In this document: positions 8,541 through 17,499 of the stretch, piece by piece
Layout of the letters: each line of letters opens with the position of its first letter
Position numbering within the stretch: position 1 is the stretch's first letter
Assembly: GCA_947501445.1 (NCBI GenBank)
Contig: CANMVS010000012.1
Location: 62,001-126,000, forward strand
Length of the DNA stretch: 64,000 nucleotides
Direction of reading: 5' to 3'
DNA from: an uncultured Rhizobiaceae group bacterium
GTDB taxonomy: Bacteria > Pseudomonadota > Alphaproteobacteria > Rhizobiales > Rhizobiaceae
Notes under the pieces: model-generated
Told to the model about the DNA's origin: nothing
What the model saw: the letters and a program-made list of their open reading frames with translations, nothing else
Databases searched by the model: none
Position numbers and translations under genes: made by a program

Positions 8541-9863
8541 TTAGCTAAGGTTCTTCAATACATCACTGAGCGTATCGACAATGATGTCAATTTGCTCTTT
8601 TTCGATAATCAGCGGCGGCGACAGGGCAATGATATCGCCGGTTGTGCGAATGAGCAGCCCCTTGTCGTAGGCATCCAGAAATGCCTGAAATGCACGCCGT
8701 GTCGGCTCTCCGGCAATGGGTTCGAGTTCAATGGCGCCGATCAGGCCAATATTACGAATATCGATCACATGCGGCAAACCTTTGAGTAAATGCAGCGCAT
8801 CGCCCCAATAGGAGGCAAGCTCGGCACCACGTGTCAGCAATCCGTCTTCCTGATAGGTTTCCAGGGTAGCAAGACCGGCAGCCGAAGCCATCGGGTTACC
8901 GGAATAGGTATAGCCATGGAAAAATTCGATCATATGTTCCGGACCGGTCATGAAGGCATCGTGAATCTCGTTTTTCACAAAAACCGCGCCCATGGGAATG
9001 ACACCATTCGTCAAGCCCTTTGCCGTGACCATAATATCTGGAACCACACCAAAATAATCCGGCGCAAATGGCGTTCCAAGACGACCAAAACCGGTTATGA
9101 CCTCGTCAAAAATCAGCAGAATTCCGTGTTGATCACACAGTTTACGGATTTTTTGCAGATAGCCCTTTGGTGGCAGCAGGACACCGGTTGATCCGGCAAC
9201 CGGCTCAATGATCACCGCCGCAATGGTTGAGGCATCATGCAATGCGATAATCCGTTCCAGATCATCTGCAAATTCAATCCCATGTTCAGGGACTTCACGC
9301 GTAAAAGCATTGCGTTCAATGTCGTGGGTGTGGCGAATATGATCCACACCAGTCAGCAGTGTTCCGAACATTTTGCGGTTTGGCACAATGCCACCAACGG
9401 AAATTCCACCAAAATTGACCCCGTGATAACCGCGCTCACGCCCAATCAGGCGAAACCGCGAACCGTCCCCCTTAACCCGGTGATAGGCCAGCGCCGTCTT
9501 GAGCGCTGTTTCAACCGATTCCGATCCGGAATTGGTGAACATGACATGGTCGAGCCCGGTTGGCGTAAGTTGTACCAGTCTGGATGCAAATTCAAATGCT
9601 TTGGGATGGCCCATCTGAAAAGCTGGCGCATAGTCAAGCTCGGCCGCCTGTTTTTGAATGGCCTCGACAATTTTTGGCCGATTGTGCCCCGCATTGACGC
9701 ACCAAAGGCCAGCGGTCCCATCGAGAACCTGACGACCGTCGGAGGTTGTGTAGTGCATCCGATCCGCACCAACGAACATCCGTGGATTTTTCTTGAACTG
9801 TCGATTGGATGTAAACGGCATCCAAAATGCATCAAGATTATTCGTCGGCACCGGAGCATTCAT
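8541..9863 (-). CDS. Omega-amino acid:pyruvate (beta-alanine) aminotransferase, class III
   Basis: PLP-dependent class III transaminase, probably converting beta-alanine (or 3-aminoisobutyrate) with pyruvate to the semialdehyde, the last step of pyrimidine degradation here. Motifs: FTNSGSESVETALK for cofactor phosphate binding, LIFDEVITGFGR, and the Schiff-base lysine in VTAKGLTNG. ATG at 9863 has GAGAGG upstream. It is the first gene of the minus-strand operon and has the RutR operator about 80 bp upstream. Substrate is inferred from operon partners. Confidence 0.9.
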   Translation of the reverse strand: MNAPVPTNNLDAFWMPFTSNRQFKKNPRMFVGADRMHYTTSDGRQVLDGTAGLWCVNAGHNRPKIVEAIQKQAAELDYAPAFQMGHPKAFEFASRLVQLTPTGLDHVMFTNSGSESVETALKTALAYHRVKGDGSRFRLIGRERGYHGVNFGGISVGGIVPNRKMFGTLLTGVDHIRHTHDIERNAFTREVPEHGIEFADDLERIIALHDASTIAAVIIEPVAGSTGVLLPPKGYLQKIRKLCDQHGILLIFDEVITGFGRLGTPFAPDYFGVVPDIMVTAKGLTNGVIPMGAVFVKNEIHDAFMTGPEHMIEFFHGYTYSGNPMASAAGLATLETYQEDGLLTRGAELASYWGDALHLLKGLPHVIDIRNIGLIGAIELEPIAGEPTRRAFQAFLDAYDKGLLIRTTGDIIALSPPLIIEKEQIDIIVDTLSDVLKNLS

Positions 9864-9940
9864 AATCAAAACCTCTCATTTGGACAGGCAGTCGCCAAAC
9901 AATGAATTTCAGACCGGTTTTACAGGCAAATTTCAAAAAC

Positions 9941-9956
9941 TTGACTGAATGGTCAA
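9941..9956. promoter_or_regulatory. RutR operator between aminotransferase operon and rutR
   Basis: TTGACTGAATGGTCAA is close to the RutR consensus TTGACCAnnTGGTCAA. It lies between rutR and the divergent catabolic operon, and a half-site (TGGTCAA at 9984-9990) follows. RutR in Escherichia coli releases DNA when uracil or thymine binds; a similar uracil switch for this operon is inferred. Confidence 0.8.
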
Positions 9957-10112
9957 AATGTAGGCTAGAAGAGCAATCGAAGGTGGTCAAGTCCAATTTT
10001 TAGGCATGCGCTGGTTTATAAGGGGCTTGCACAGAACGTAAACCTGTTGCATGCCTTATCACCCACTTTACAGTGTGAAGCCTATGAGCAACAGGAATGA
10101 AATTAGCGGTTT

Positions 10113-10760
10113 ATGACAGGTTCCGGCAATAAGAGAACACGAATACAGGGTATTAATCGCGGTATCATTCTGGAGGCAGCTCTGGATGTTTTTTCTGCCT
10201 ATGGCTTTCGTGGTTCAACAATTGACCAGATTGCCGAAAAAGCGGGCATGTCGAAACCCAACCTGCTTTACTATTTTCCCCGCAAGGAAGACATCTATGT
10301 CACCGTGCTGGAAAACACGCTCGAAGACTGGCTGGCACCTTTCCGTGATATAGATCCGGACGGTGACCCGGTTGAGGAGTTGAAAAAATACACGATCCTC
10401 AAGCTGCGCATGTCCGCCAACAAACCGGAAAGCTCACAGTTATTTGCCAATGAGATTCTCCATGGTGCCCCGGCCATTCAGGATTTTCTGCGCAATAATC
10501 TGAAGCGACTGGTTGATGAAAAGGCCAACGTTATTTCCCATTGGATCGAACAGGGAAAAATCGCCCCGGTTGATCCACACCATTTGATTTTCATGATCTG
10601 GGCAACGACCCAGCATTATGCGGACTTCGATGTGCAGGTTCGCGCCATATTGCCGGATCAGACCGAGCAGGCCGATTTCTTTGATCATGCAGCAGATAGT
10701 ATTTTGACAATTTTGCTCAATGGCATCCGACCGCGAGATACAGTGCAACCGGCGCAATAG
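10113..10760 (+). CDS. rutR: TetR-family pyrimidine regulator RutR
   Basis: Transcription factor sensing uracil/thymine. The N-terminal TetR helix-turn-helix is clear (AALDVFSAYGFRGSTIDQIA and MSKPNLLYYFPRKEDIY), and the C-terminal half resembles the RutR/YcdC ligand domain (LFANEILHGAP, FMIWATTQHYADF). Length 215 aa fits. It is divergent from the pyrimidine-degradation operon with a RutR-type palindrome between them. No strong ribosome-binding site is seen before the ATG. Confidence 0.9.
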   Translation: MTGSGNKRTRIQGINRGIILEAALDVFSAYGFRGSTIDQIAEKAGMSKPNLLYYFPRKEDIYVTVLENTLEDWLAPFRDIDPDGDPVEELKKYTILKLRMSANKPESSQLFANEILHGAPAIQDFLRNNLKRLVDEKANVISHWIEQGKIAPVDPHHLIFMIWATTQHYADFDVQVRAILPDQTEQADFFDHAADSILTILLNGIRPRDTVQPAQ

Positions 10761-10779
10761 GGCTGGCCGCCATCATTAT

Positions 10780-10964
10780 ATACACTGAAATCGCCTTCCA
10801 TGATGCCAGTGCGGTGACCGTATTGGTATCCCGGTCGAGGATCATTTGAGCCCCTGCCAATCCGGTTGACTTCGAACAAGGTCGGGATTTGTCTGCTCAA
10901 ACAGGCGCGCGCAGTCGCCAACCGTCCCCGGTTTCAGTGCGACGGTGGTTGTAATCATGAACAT
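10780..10964 (-). pseudogene. Decayed antibiotic-biosynthesis-monooxygenase (ABM) domain gene
   Basis: From ATG at 10964 the frame reads MFMITTTVALKPGTVG, then FEQTNPDLVRSQPDWQG, and stops at 10842. A shifted frame starting at 10845 continues the domain with MILDRDTNTVTALASWKA. Together they resemble a short ABM/DUF family protein broken by a frameshift. It converges on rutR. The match is by eye; a sequencing error at the shift is an alternative. Confidence 0.5.
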
Positions 10965-11034
10965 ATGAAACGCCGCTGGTTCAGACACTTTCAGGTAGAT
11001 ATTGCCGGAACGAGCACTGCATATTGGCTGGCCG

Positions 11035-11592
11035 CTACGTTTCACCCATTTTGCGGTCGCGTTCAAAAACCAGTGTTGGATCACCGTGGTAGGTCGATTC
11101 TCGCGTCTGTACAAAGCCGCCCTTGACCGCCACCCGTATGGATGCCCCATGATCCGGCGCAATAATACAGGTGGTTTTAGCTGCATTCAGATTGCCGTCC
11201 GCCCAATTCAGCGCCGCGGCCACGACTTCGCTTGCAATGCCGCGCCCATGACTGTGGGTGGCCAATACCCATCCCATCTCGGGTGTACCGTCGACCCAAC
11301 CGTCTATGTCCCGCTTGAAGTCGGCAAAACCCGCCTCCCCCAGAAATGCACCGCTTTGCCTGTCTTCTATTGCCCAATAGCCATAGCCCAGCGCATGCCA
11401 ATGACCAATGTAGCGAATCAACCGCGCCCAGCTATCCTGCTTTGTTGCAGGAACACCGCCAATATAACGCACCACATTGTCGTCGGCCCACATGGCGGCA
11501 CAGTCGGCAAAATCACTGATTTGATGGCCACGCATCCGTGTCTGGAGCGTCTCGATGATTGGTGCTTCACATGGCATAAAATCTGCGGGCAT
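11035..11592 (-). CDS. GNAT family N-acetyltransferase (RimJ/RimL-like)
   Basis: Acetyl-CoA-dependent acetyltransferase of unknown target. The RimJ/RimL-like pattern is visible: an N-terminal TLQTRMRGHQ segment, YWAIEDRQSGAFLGEAGF, PEMGWVLATHSHGRGIASE (acetyl-CoA-binding loop) and GGFVQTRESTYHGDPTLVF at the end. The start is uncertain. ATG at 11592 fits the family N-terminus, but the frame is open to another ATG at 11643 and neither has a clear ribosome-binding site. It lies between the EamA transporter and the ABM remnant. Confidence 0.82.
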   Translation of the reverse strand: MPADFMPCEAPIIETLQTRMRGHQISDFADCAAMWADDNVVRYIGGVPATKQDSWARLIRYIGHWHALGYGYWAIEDRQSGAFLGEAGFADFKRDIDGWVDGTPEMGWVLATHSHGRGIASEVVAAALNWADGNLNAAKTTCIIAPDHGASIRVAVKGGFVQTRESTYHGDPTLVFERDRKMGET

Positions 11593-11676
11593 TGTCGGTA
11601 TTCCGATGACTGGTATTGAGAGTTGAAATGCGAATGTCATCACAAAAAGGCCTGCACGACAATCTCTGAGAGCGGA

Positions 11677-12606
11677 TCAAAGGTCCGGAGCGAATGCAAC
11701 AACCACCAGTCCCAGAACAGTGACAAGAGCCCCGACAAAGACCGTGGGACTTGCCCAACCGTGACCAAGCAGCCCCTCATAAATGATTATGAATACCGGG
11801 ATCAGATAGCCGTAGGTCAAGACCTTGGACGCCGGCAGACGCAGTGATGCAAACTGAACCAGAAAAAATGTGCCCGCCGAGGTAAAAATGGCCAGATATC
11901 CAACAGCAATCCAAACGATTGCCGGTAGCGACGTCCAATCGGTGTTGATGATTTCACCACTGCCATAGATCGCAATGACCAGAAATGTAGCTGCCGTGGT
12001 CCAATAGGTTGTCAAAACAACATGCTCACCGCGATTGAGTTTTTTGATCAGCGGTGCAAAGGCAGCATGACAAATGCAACCGAAAAAGAAAATCGTTTCA
12101 CCAAGACCGATATCAAAAGCCAATATGGCGTTTATGTCGCCACCGAAGATAACCCAGATCGTTCCACAGCCGGCGATAAACAGGCTGACCAATACAATCG
12201 GCCGTACCGTTTGCCCAAGCAGGATAAAGCCAAAACCGGTGCTCATCAAAGGTATCAGTGTAAATACGGCGCCCGTGCTCACCGGATGGGTCATGCCAAG
12301 CGCCGTAAACATGGTCACAAAATAAATGCCCATCAGCAGCCCGAGCAAAGCAAAGCGCCATGGCGCTGTTGCAGGCATGGGCAGTTTCTTAAACAGGACA
12401 AAGACGACAGCAGCCATGACCATGGTCGCAAGAAAAAATCTGGCGGCGTTGAGTGCAGAGGCGCCCATAAAAGGCATCGCCATGGAGCCGAGGGAAAATG
12501 ATGCGGAAATGAGCGCTGCGAAGAGGATCATTGCAAGATGCCCAAGCAGCTTGTCATTGCCGACAGCCAGCCCGCTCACCGATACCGCAGTTTGCCGATT
12601 GCTCAT
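11677..12606 (-). CDS. DMT/EamA family transporter
   Basis: Inner-membrane transporter of the drug/metabolite superfamily, 309 aa with about ten hydrophobic segments arranged as two EamA repeats. The second repeat ends in KVLTYGYLIPVFIIIYEGLL, a typical feature. The start at 12606 has GAAGGG upstream. It lies between preA and the acetyltransferase. The substrate cannot be told; the position inside the pyrimidine region hints at a base or amino-acid exporter but this is weak. Confidence 0.87.
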   Translation of the reverse strand: MSNRQTAVSVSGLAVGNDKLLGHLAMILFAALISASFSLGSMAMPFMGASALNAARFFLATMVMAAVVFVLFKKLPMPATAPWRFALLGLLMGIYFVTMFTALGMTHPVSTGAVFTLIPLMSTGFGFILLGQTVRPIVLVSLFIAGCGTIWVIFGGDINAILAFDIGLGETIFFFGCICHAAFAPLIKKLNRGEHVVLTTYWTTAATFLVIAIYGSGEIINTDWTSLPAIVWIAVGYLAIFTSAGTFFLVQFASLRLPASKVLTYGYLIPVFIIIYEGLLGHGWASPTVFVGALVTVLGLVVVAFAPDL

Positions 12607-12678
12607 TCAATGCCCTTCAGCTTTTGCTCAGGGCGCTTGATTACACCCGGCGACGATCCGGCACCAGTATATATTTGG

Positions 12679-12706
12679 CCCGGTGTCATTTCATTTCGAC
12701 ACCGGG
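12679..12706 (-). terminator. Hairpin after preA (possible terminator)
   Basis: A perfect 9-bp stem (CCCGGTGTC at 12679-12687 with GACACCGGG at 12698-12706) lies 26 bp past the preA stop. It is followed on the minus strand by A/T-rich sequence but not a clean T-run, so it may be a weak terminator or an mRNA 3'-end stabiliser for preTA. Confidence 0.5.
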
Positions 12707-12731
12707 ACAGATTGTTGCGTCGTTGATCGAC

Positions 12732-14030
12732 CTATTCGGCGGCCATCGGATTATTCGGATGGGTCGTCCAATTGGCATAATCAGGATCAATGGCTTCCCC
12801 GGTACGTGGGTCAACACCACTGATGGTCTCCATTGTTATGCAATTTTCCACCGGGCAGACATTCACACACAGATTACAGCCGACGCATTCCTCGTCGATA
12901 ACCTCAAACATGCGCGCACCATCAACCATATCGGTGATCGCCTGATGGGACGTGTCTTCGCAGGCAATGTGACAACGACCGCATTTGATACATGAATCCT
13001 GATCAATGCGCGCCTTGGTGACATAATTCAGATTGAGATGCTGCCAGTCGGACAAATTGGGAACGGCTGAACCTTCAAATTCGGCAATGGTTTTATAACC
13101 CTGCGCGTCCATCCAGTCAGACAGGCCGGACTTCATTTCTTCAACGATCTTGAAGCCATAGGTCATGGCTGCCGTACAGACCTGAACGTTGCCGCAGCCA
13201 AGCGCAATAAACTCAGCCGCATCGCGCCATGTGTTAATCCCGCCAATACCCGAAATTGGCAGGCCCCGGGTTTCCGGGCTGCGTGCAATCTCGGCAACCA
13301 TATTTAACGCAATTGGCTTAACCGCAGGCCCGCAATAACCACCATGTGAGCCTTTGCCATCAATCGTTGGCACCGGGGCCATATTGTCCAGATCAACAGC
13401 GACAATTGAATTGATCGTGTTGATGAGTGATACGGCATCAGCGCCGCCCCTTTGAGCAGCTTGCGCCGGATATCTGACATCCGTGATATTGGGCGTCAGT
13501 TTTACGATGACCGGCATGTCGGTATTTTCTTTACACCACCGGGTCACCATCTCGATATATTCCGGCACCTGCCCGACCGCAGCACCCATGCCACGTTCGC
13601 TCATGCCGTGCGGACAACCAAAGTTCAATTCTATGCCGTCAGCACCGGTTTCGTTTACCCGGGCAAGGATATCTTTCCATGCCTGCTCTTCGCACGGTAC
13701 CATCAGTGATACGATGATCGCCCGGTCAGGCCAGCGTTTTTTGACTTCGGTGATTTCTTTCAGGTTGATTTCCAGATCGCGGTCCGTGATCAGTTCGATA
13801 TTGTTCAATCCGAGCAACCGGCGGTCGGGTCCATGAATTGCCCCGTAACGCGGTCCATTGACATTGACCAGGGGTGGCCCTGCTTCGCCCAGTGTTTTCC
13901 AGACGACGCCGCCCCAACCGGCTTCAAAAGCGCGCTCGACGTTATAGGCTTTATCTGTCGGTGGTGCTGAAGCCAGCCAGAATGGATTTGGTGACTTGAT
14001 GCCAAGAAAATTTGATGAAATATCTGCCAT
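12732..14030 (-). CDS. preA: NAD-dependent dihydropyrimidine dehydrogenase subunit PreA
   Basis: FMN- and Fe-S-containing subunit that reduces uracil/thymine to the 5,6-dihydro form, step 1 of reductive pyrimidine degradation. The N-terminal two thirds is a dihydroorotate-dehydrogenase-like barrel (NFGCPHGMSERGMGAAVGQ with the active-site Cys, and ISGIGGINTW). The C-terminus has two 4Fe-4S motifs, CIKCGRCHIACEDTSH and CVGCNLCVNVCPVENC. Length 432 aa. It follows preT by 15 bp with GGGAGGG before the ATG. Confidence 0.95.
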   Translation of the reverse strand: MADISSNFLGIKSPNPFWLASAPPTDKAYNVERAFEAGWGGVVWKTLGEAGPPLVNVNGPRYGAIHGPDRRLLGLNNIELITDRDLEINLKEITEVKKRWPDRAIIVSLMVPCEEQAWKDILARVNETGADGIELNFGCPHGMSERGMGAAVGQVPEYIEMVTRWCKENTDMPVIVKLTPNITDVRYPAQAAQRGGADAVSLINTINSIVAVDLDNMAPVPTIDGKGSHGGYCGPAVKPIALNMVAEIARSPETRGLPISGIGGINTWRDAAEFIALGCGNVQVCTAAMTYGFKIVEEMKSGLSDWMDAQGYKTIAEFEGSAVPNLSDWQHLNLNYVTKARIDQDSCIKCGRCHIACEDTSHQAITDMVDGARMFEVIDEECVGCNLCVNVCPVENCITMETISGVDPRTGEAIDPDYANWTTHPNNPMAAE

Positions 14031-14045
14031 GATGCCCTCCCGAGC

Positions 14046-15395
14046 CTACGCTGTTAGCATTGCATGAATGGATTCAGCGGCAATCTTGCCATCTTCCACC
14101 GATACAACAGTTAGGTCTTCACCGCTTCGCACACAATCGCCGCCAGCCCACACATTGCCAAGATTGGTCTTGCGATTATCATCGGTCTGGATGCGACCGC
14201 GATCCAGATTGAGACCACTGTTTGCCAGAGGACCGTCATCAAATTGCTGACCGATGGCTTTAAATACCTGATCGGCAGCAAGCGTTACAGTTTCACCTGT
14301 TCCCGAAAGTGAGCCATTGCTCTGGCTGGTATATTCCAGCTCGATCCCGGCAATCGCACCGGCATCATCAAGCACAAGTGCCTTTGGCTGCAACCAGTGG
14401 CGGATGGTTACACCATGGGTCTGCGCCAGTTCCTGTTCGTATTCACTGGCATTCATGCCGTCTTTGCCACGGCGGTATGCGATCGTCACTTCCTCTGCGC
14501 CAAGCAATTTTGCCTGTGCCGCCACATCAATGGCGGTCATGCCACCACCAATGACCACGACACGGCGACCGACCGGAATTGTTGAAAGATCAGACGCCTG
14601 ACGCAGGTTTGCGATATATTCGACAGCATCCTCGCAGCCATCCGCGTCCTCGCCATCAAGACCCAGCGCATTGACATTGGCCAGGCCTATTCCAAGAAAC
14701 ACCGCATCATAATCCGAAGCCATATCTGAAAGATGGATATCCGTGCCAAGCTTCTTGCCCGTTTGAACGCTGATCCCACCAATATCCAGAATGAACTGCA
14801 GTTCCTTTTGGGCGAAATCATCGACCGATTTATAGGCTGCGATACCGTATTCACTCAATCCACCAGCTTTTTCGCGTGCATCAAAAACCGTTACATCATG
14901 ACCGTGCATCGCCAATCGGTGTGCACAGGAAAGTCCGGCAGGTCCGCCGCCAACAACTGCTATTCGCTTGCCGGTCGGTGCTGCACGGGAAAATGGATGT
15001 TCGTCGCTTTCGCGCATCAGGTAATCGGTCGCATAGCGCTGCAACTGGCCTATCTTGACCGGTTTTCCCTCTGCAACTTCGCGGACACAGGCCTGCTCAC
15101 AAAGGGTTTCGGTCGGACATACCCGGGCGCACATCCCGCCGAGAATATTCTGTTCAAATATTGTCTTTGCCGATCCCTTGGCATTATCAGCCGAGATCTG
15201 GCGAATGAACATCGGCACATCGATGCTGGTCGGGCAAGCCGTCATACAGGGTGCGTCGTAGCAAAAATAACACCGATCCGCCTCGACCATCGCCTCATGG
15301 CGGCTCAAAAGTGGATGATGATCAGAAAAATTTTCCGTGTATTCAGACGGCTCCAGCCGTCCGCCTTTGACGTCACGCATTGTCCTGGTCGACAT
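14046..15395 (-). CDS. preT: NAD-dependent dihydropyrimidine dehydrogenase subunit PreT
   Basis: FAD/NAD(P)-binding, Fe-S electron-input subunit partnering PreA. The N-terminal cysteine clusters are CYFCYDAPCMTACPTSIDVP and CARVCPTETLCEQACVR. These are followed by the dinucleotide fold VVGGGPAGLSCAHRLA and a second one VVVIGGGMTAIDVAAQA, as in glutamate-synthase small-subunit-like oxidoreductases. Length 449 aa. AAGGAGG precedes the start. A RutR-like operator lies about 115 bp upstream, so preTA is probably co-regulated with the hydA operon. Confidence 0.95.
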   Translation of the reverse strand: MSTRTMRDVKGGRLEPSEYTENFSDHHPLLSRHEAMVEADRCYFCYDAPCMTACPTSIDVPMFIRQISADNAKGSAKTIFEQNILGGMCARVCPTETLCEQACVREVAEGKPVKIGQLQRYATDYLMRESDEHPFSRAAPTGKRIAVVGGGPAGLSCAHRLAMHGHDVTVFDAREKAGGLSEYGIAAYKSVDDFAQKELQFILDIGGISVQTGKKLGTDIHLSDMASDYDAVFLGIGLANVNALGLDGEDADGCEDAVEYIANLRQASDLSTIPVGRRVVVIGGGMTAIDVAAQAKLLGAEEVTIAYRRGKDGMNASEYEQELAQTHGVTIRHWLQPKALVLDDAGAIAGIELEYTSQSNGSLSGTGETVTLAADQVFKAIGQQFDDGPLANSGLNLDRGRIQTDDNRKTNLGNVWAGGDCVRSGEDLTVVSVEDGKIAAESIHAMLTA

Positions 15396-15507
15396 TCACG
15401 CCTCCTTCTTCTTTTTGGCTGCAGGGCATAATTCATCGCCCCTTTTTGCAGCCGGGCTCCCGTTTATGGAGGGTAGAATGGCCTGATTTTCTTAGAAGGT
15501 CAAATTT

Positions 15508-15523
15508 TTTATCATATGGTCAA
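15508..15523. promoter_or_regulatory. RutR-like operator upstream of preTA
   Basis: TTTATCATATGGTCAA matches TTGACCAnnTGGTCAA at 12 of 14 defined positions, with the right half-site perfect. It lies 113 bp before the preT start, downstream of the apbC terminator. Regulation by RutR is inferred from the same motif near rutR. Confidence 0.65.
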
Positions 15524-15550
15524 TTTTATTTTTACCAGCAGAAACCTCCG

Positions 15551-15597
15551 ATCAAACGAAAAGAGCGGTATACGGGAATGTCTGCCCGTTACCGCTC
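15551..15597 (-). terminator. Rho-independent terminator of apbC
   Basis: A strong hairpin: GAGCGGTA (15563-15570) pairs with TACCGCTC (15590-15597), extended after a one-base bulge by ACGGG with CCCGT. On the minus strand it is followed by TTTTCGTTT. It lies past apbC and the repeat copy, before the preTA promoter region. Confidence 0.75.
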
Positions 15598-15613
15598 CTT
15601 GTATAACCCGATG

Positions 15614-15719
15614 GTCTAGACCGTTTCACGTTTTGTCAGAAACGGGACAACGGTTTCGGCCTTTGATTTTGTTTGTGCATTCAGGTTTTGCCGATTCCGT
15701 CAAAAGCTGAACTGCTCTG
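15614..15719 (+). repeat. Dispersed 105-bp repeat, copy 1
   Basis: Copy of a repeat found five times in the window. Common landmarks in order are ACCGTTTCACGTTTTGTCAG, AAACGGGACAACGG, GGCCTTTGATTTTG, GCATTCAGG, GCCGATTCCGTCAAA and a GCT end. CCGTTTC/GAAACGG can form a stem around an 11-nt loop, and TTTTG/CAAAA a second one. It lies between apbC and its terminator. Confidence 0.88.
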
Positions 15720-15729
15720 ATGGCAGGTG

Positions 15730-16878
15730 TTATTCAAACACAATCCGTGGGGCCGCAGTGTCCAGCGCCGCCTGACTTTCAAAAATCTGGTCACGAACCT
15801 TGGTCGCCATTTCACGGTAAATGCGGGCATGGGGGCCATCGGGTTGCGACACGACGACGGGTGTGCCCGCATCCGAGTTTTCACGGATATCCATATGCAA
15901 TGGCACGGCACCAAGAAATGGCACGTTGATTTTTTCGGCTTCATCGCGCGCACCGCCATGGCCAAATATATCCGAACGTTCCCCACAGGACGGGCATTGA
16001 AAATAGCTCATGTTCTCAATGAGTCCCAAAAGCGGAACATCAACCTTTTTGAACATATTGAGCCCCTTGCGTGCATCAATAAGCGCAAGGTCCTGCGGTG
16101 TGGATACAATGACGGCTCCGGCGAGCGGCACCTTTTGTGCCAGCGTGAGCTGCGCATCACCGGTTCCCGGTGGCATATCGACCACAATGACATCCAGCGT
16201 TCCCCAATCCACCTCGCGCAGCATTTGTGTCAAAGCGGATACGACCATCGGGCCGCGCCAGATCATCGGTGTATCTTCCGCCACCAGAAATCCCATTGAC
16301 ATGACTTTCAGGCCATAGGCTTCCTTTGGCTTGAGCATGCGACCGCCAACCTCTTCGGGCCGGCCGGTTACATTGAGCAGGCGGGGCATGGACGGCCCGT
16401 AGATATCCGCATCCAAAATGCCAACCTTCAAACCAATCGATTGAAGTCCAAGCGCAAGATTGACGGCGGTCGTTGATTTACCAACCCCTCCTTTGCCCGA
16501 CGCGACGGCTATGATCGAGGCAACCCCGGGCACACCAGGTTTGGCTGGTGCCGGTTGTTTGCCCGGCTCACCGGCGGGCGCCCTTGGGGGCGTGCCATTG
16601 CCCTGTGGTGAATCTGTAGCACCAGGTTTCTTTTCGGCCGTCAAAGCCACCATCGCGCCCTTCACACCGGTGATCGACGTCACCGCCTGTTCTGCAGCCA
16701 TCCGCAAGGGCTCCAGTTTCTGCGCCAAAGCGGCAGGAACCGTGATCGAGAAATAAACCTTGTCATCGGCTATGAAAATATCCGAGATCATATTCTTGCT
16801 GACAATGTCTCCACCAATCGCTGGATGGCTGACACCGGCAAGTTGCTCAAGAACGGCTTCTTTGGTAACTGACGACAT
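15730..16878 (-). CDS. apbC: Iron-sulfur cluster carrier protein ApbC/Mrp
   Basis: P-loop ATPase that holds and passes on Fe-S clusters in the cytosol. The N-terminal DUF59/MIP18-like domain (SSVTKEAVLEQLAGVSHPAI) is joined by a Pro/Ala-rich linker (about residues 100-120) to the Mrp domain. This domain has the deviant Walker A ASGKGGVGKSTTAVNL and the CxxC of YFQCPSCGERSD that binds the bridging cluster. ATG at 16878 has AGGGAA upstream. It is divergent from the acpXL operon, and its transcript runs through repeat copy 1 to a terminator. Confidence 0.93.
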   Translation of the reverse strand: MSSVTKEAVLEQLAGVSHPAIGGDIVSKNMISDIFIADDKVYFSITVPAALAQKLEPLRMAAEQAVTSITGVKGAMVALTAEKKPGATDSPQGNGTPPRAPAGEPGKQPAPAKPGVPGVASIIAVASGKGGVGKSTTAVNLALGLQSIGLKVGILDADIYGPSMPRLLNVTGRPEEVGGRMLKPKEAYGLKVMSMGFLVAEDTPMIWRGPMVVSALTQMLREVDWGTLDVIVVDMPPGTGDAQLTLAQKVPLAGAVIVSTPQDLALIDARKGLNMFKKVDVPLLGLIENMSYFQCPSCGERSDIFGHGGARDEAEKINVPFLGAVPLHMDIRENSDAGTPVVVSQPDGPHARIYREMATKVRDQIFESQAALDTAAPRIVFE

Positions 16879-17173
16879 AATTGGCAATTCCCTGAAAATT
16901 CTGGGTTTGGAGCTGAACAGATCCACTTATTCACACGCACTGCGATACATATGATGCAATGATCGCAAGAACAGTGGAACCGGGCATTGACACGGCAAAT
17001 AGTGCACAATACCGGTTCACACAATGGAATAATCGTCACAACCACGCCACCTATCGTAACCAAATGGCAATGGGAACTGGTATTCGAACAGGAAACTGCA
17101 TACAGACCATTGGCTTTTGCAACGGATTTTTCTATAGCTCACCGCAATCTAGATAAACCACAAGGATATAAGC

Positions 17174-17452
17174 GTGTCTGCCACATTCGATAAAGTTGCC
17201 GACATTATCGCTGAGACGAGCGAAATCGATCGGGAAACCATCACGCCCGAGAGTCACACAATCGATGATCTGGGCATTGATAGCCTTGATTTTCTCGATA
17301 TCGTCTTTGCGATCGATAAGGAATTCGGTATCAAAATACCACTGGAACAATGGACGCAAGAGGTCAATGACGGCAAAGCCGCAACCGAAGAATATTTCGT
17401 TCTGAAAAATCTCTGCGCTAAAATCGACGAACTGAGAGCGGCCAAAGGCTGA
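17174..17452 (+). CDS. acpXL: Acyl carrier protein AcpXL for very-long-chain fatty acid of lipid A
   Basis: Specialised acyl carrier protein carrying the growing C26-C28 hydroxy fatty acid that is attached to lipid A in Rhizobiales. The phosphopantetheine serine is in the motif DSLDFLD (about residue 37). At 92 aa it is longer than housekeeping AcpP (about 78 aa), as known for AcpXL. It uses GTG at 17174 with AAGGAT upstream. It begins the operon acpXL-fabZ-fabF2-fabF1-adh-lpxXL. Confidence 0.93.
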   Translation: MSATFDKVADIIAETSEIDRETITPESHTIDDLGIDSLDFLDIVFAIDKEFGIKIPLEQWTQEVNDGKAATEEYFVLKNLCAKIDELRAAKG

Positions 17453-17499
17453 AAATCAAGCTCTGATTCGGCAAAGCCCGGACGGCAGGCAGGATAGCG

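Noticed and set aside
17440-17485. Possible repeat fragment after acpXL (GATTCGGCAAAGCC)
   Set aside because: The match to the end of the 105-bp repeat is only about 14 bp and the flanks do not align.
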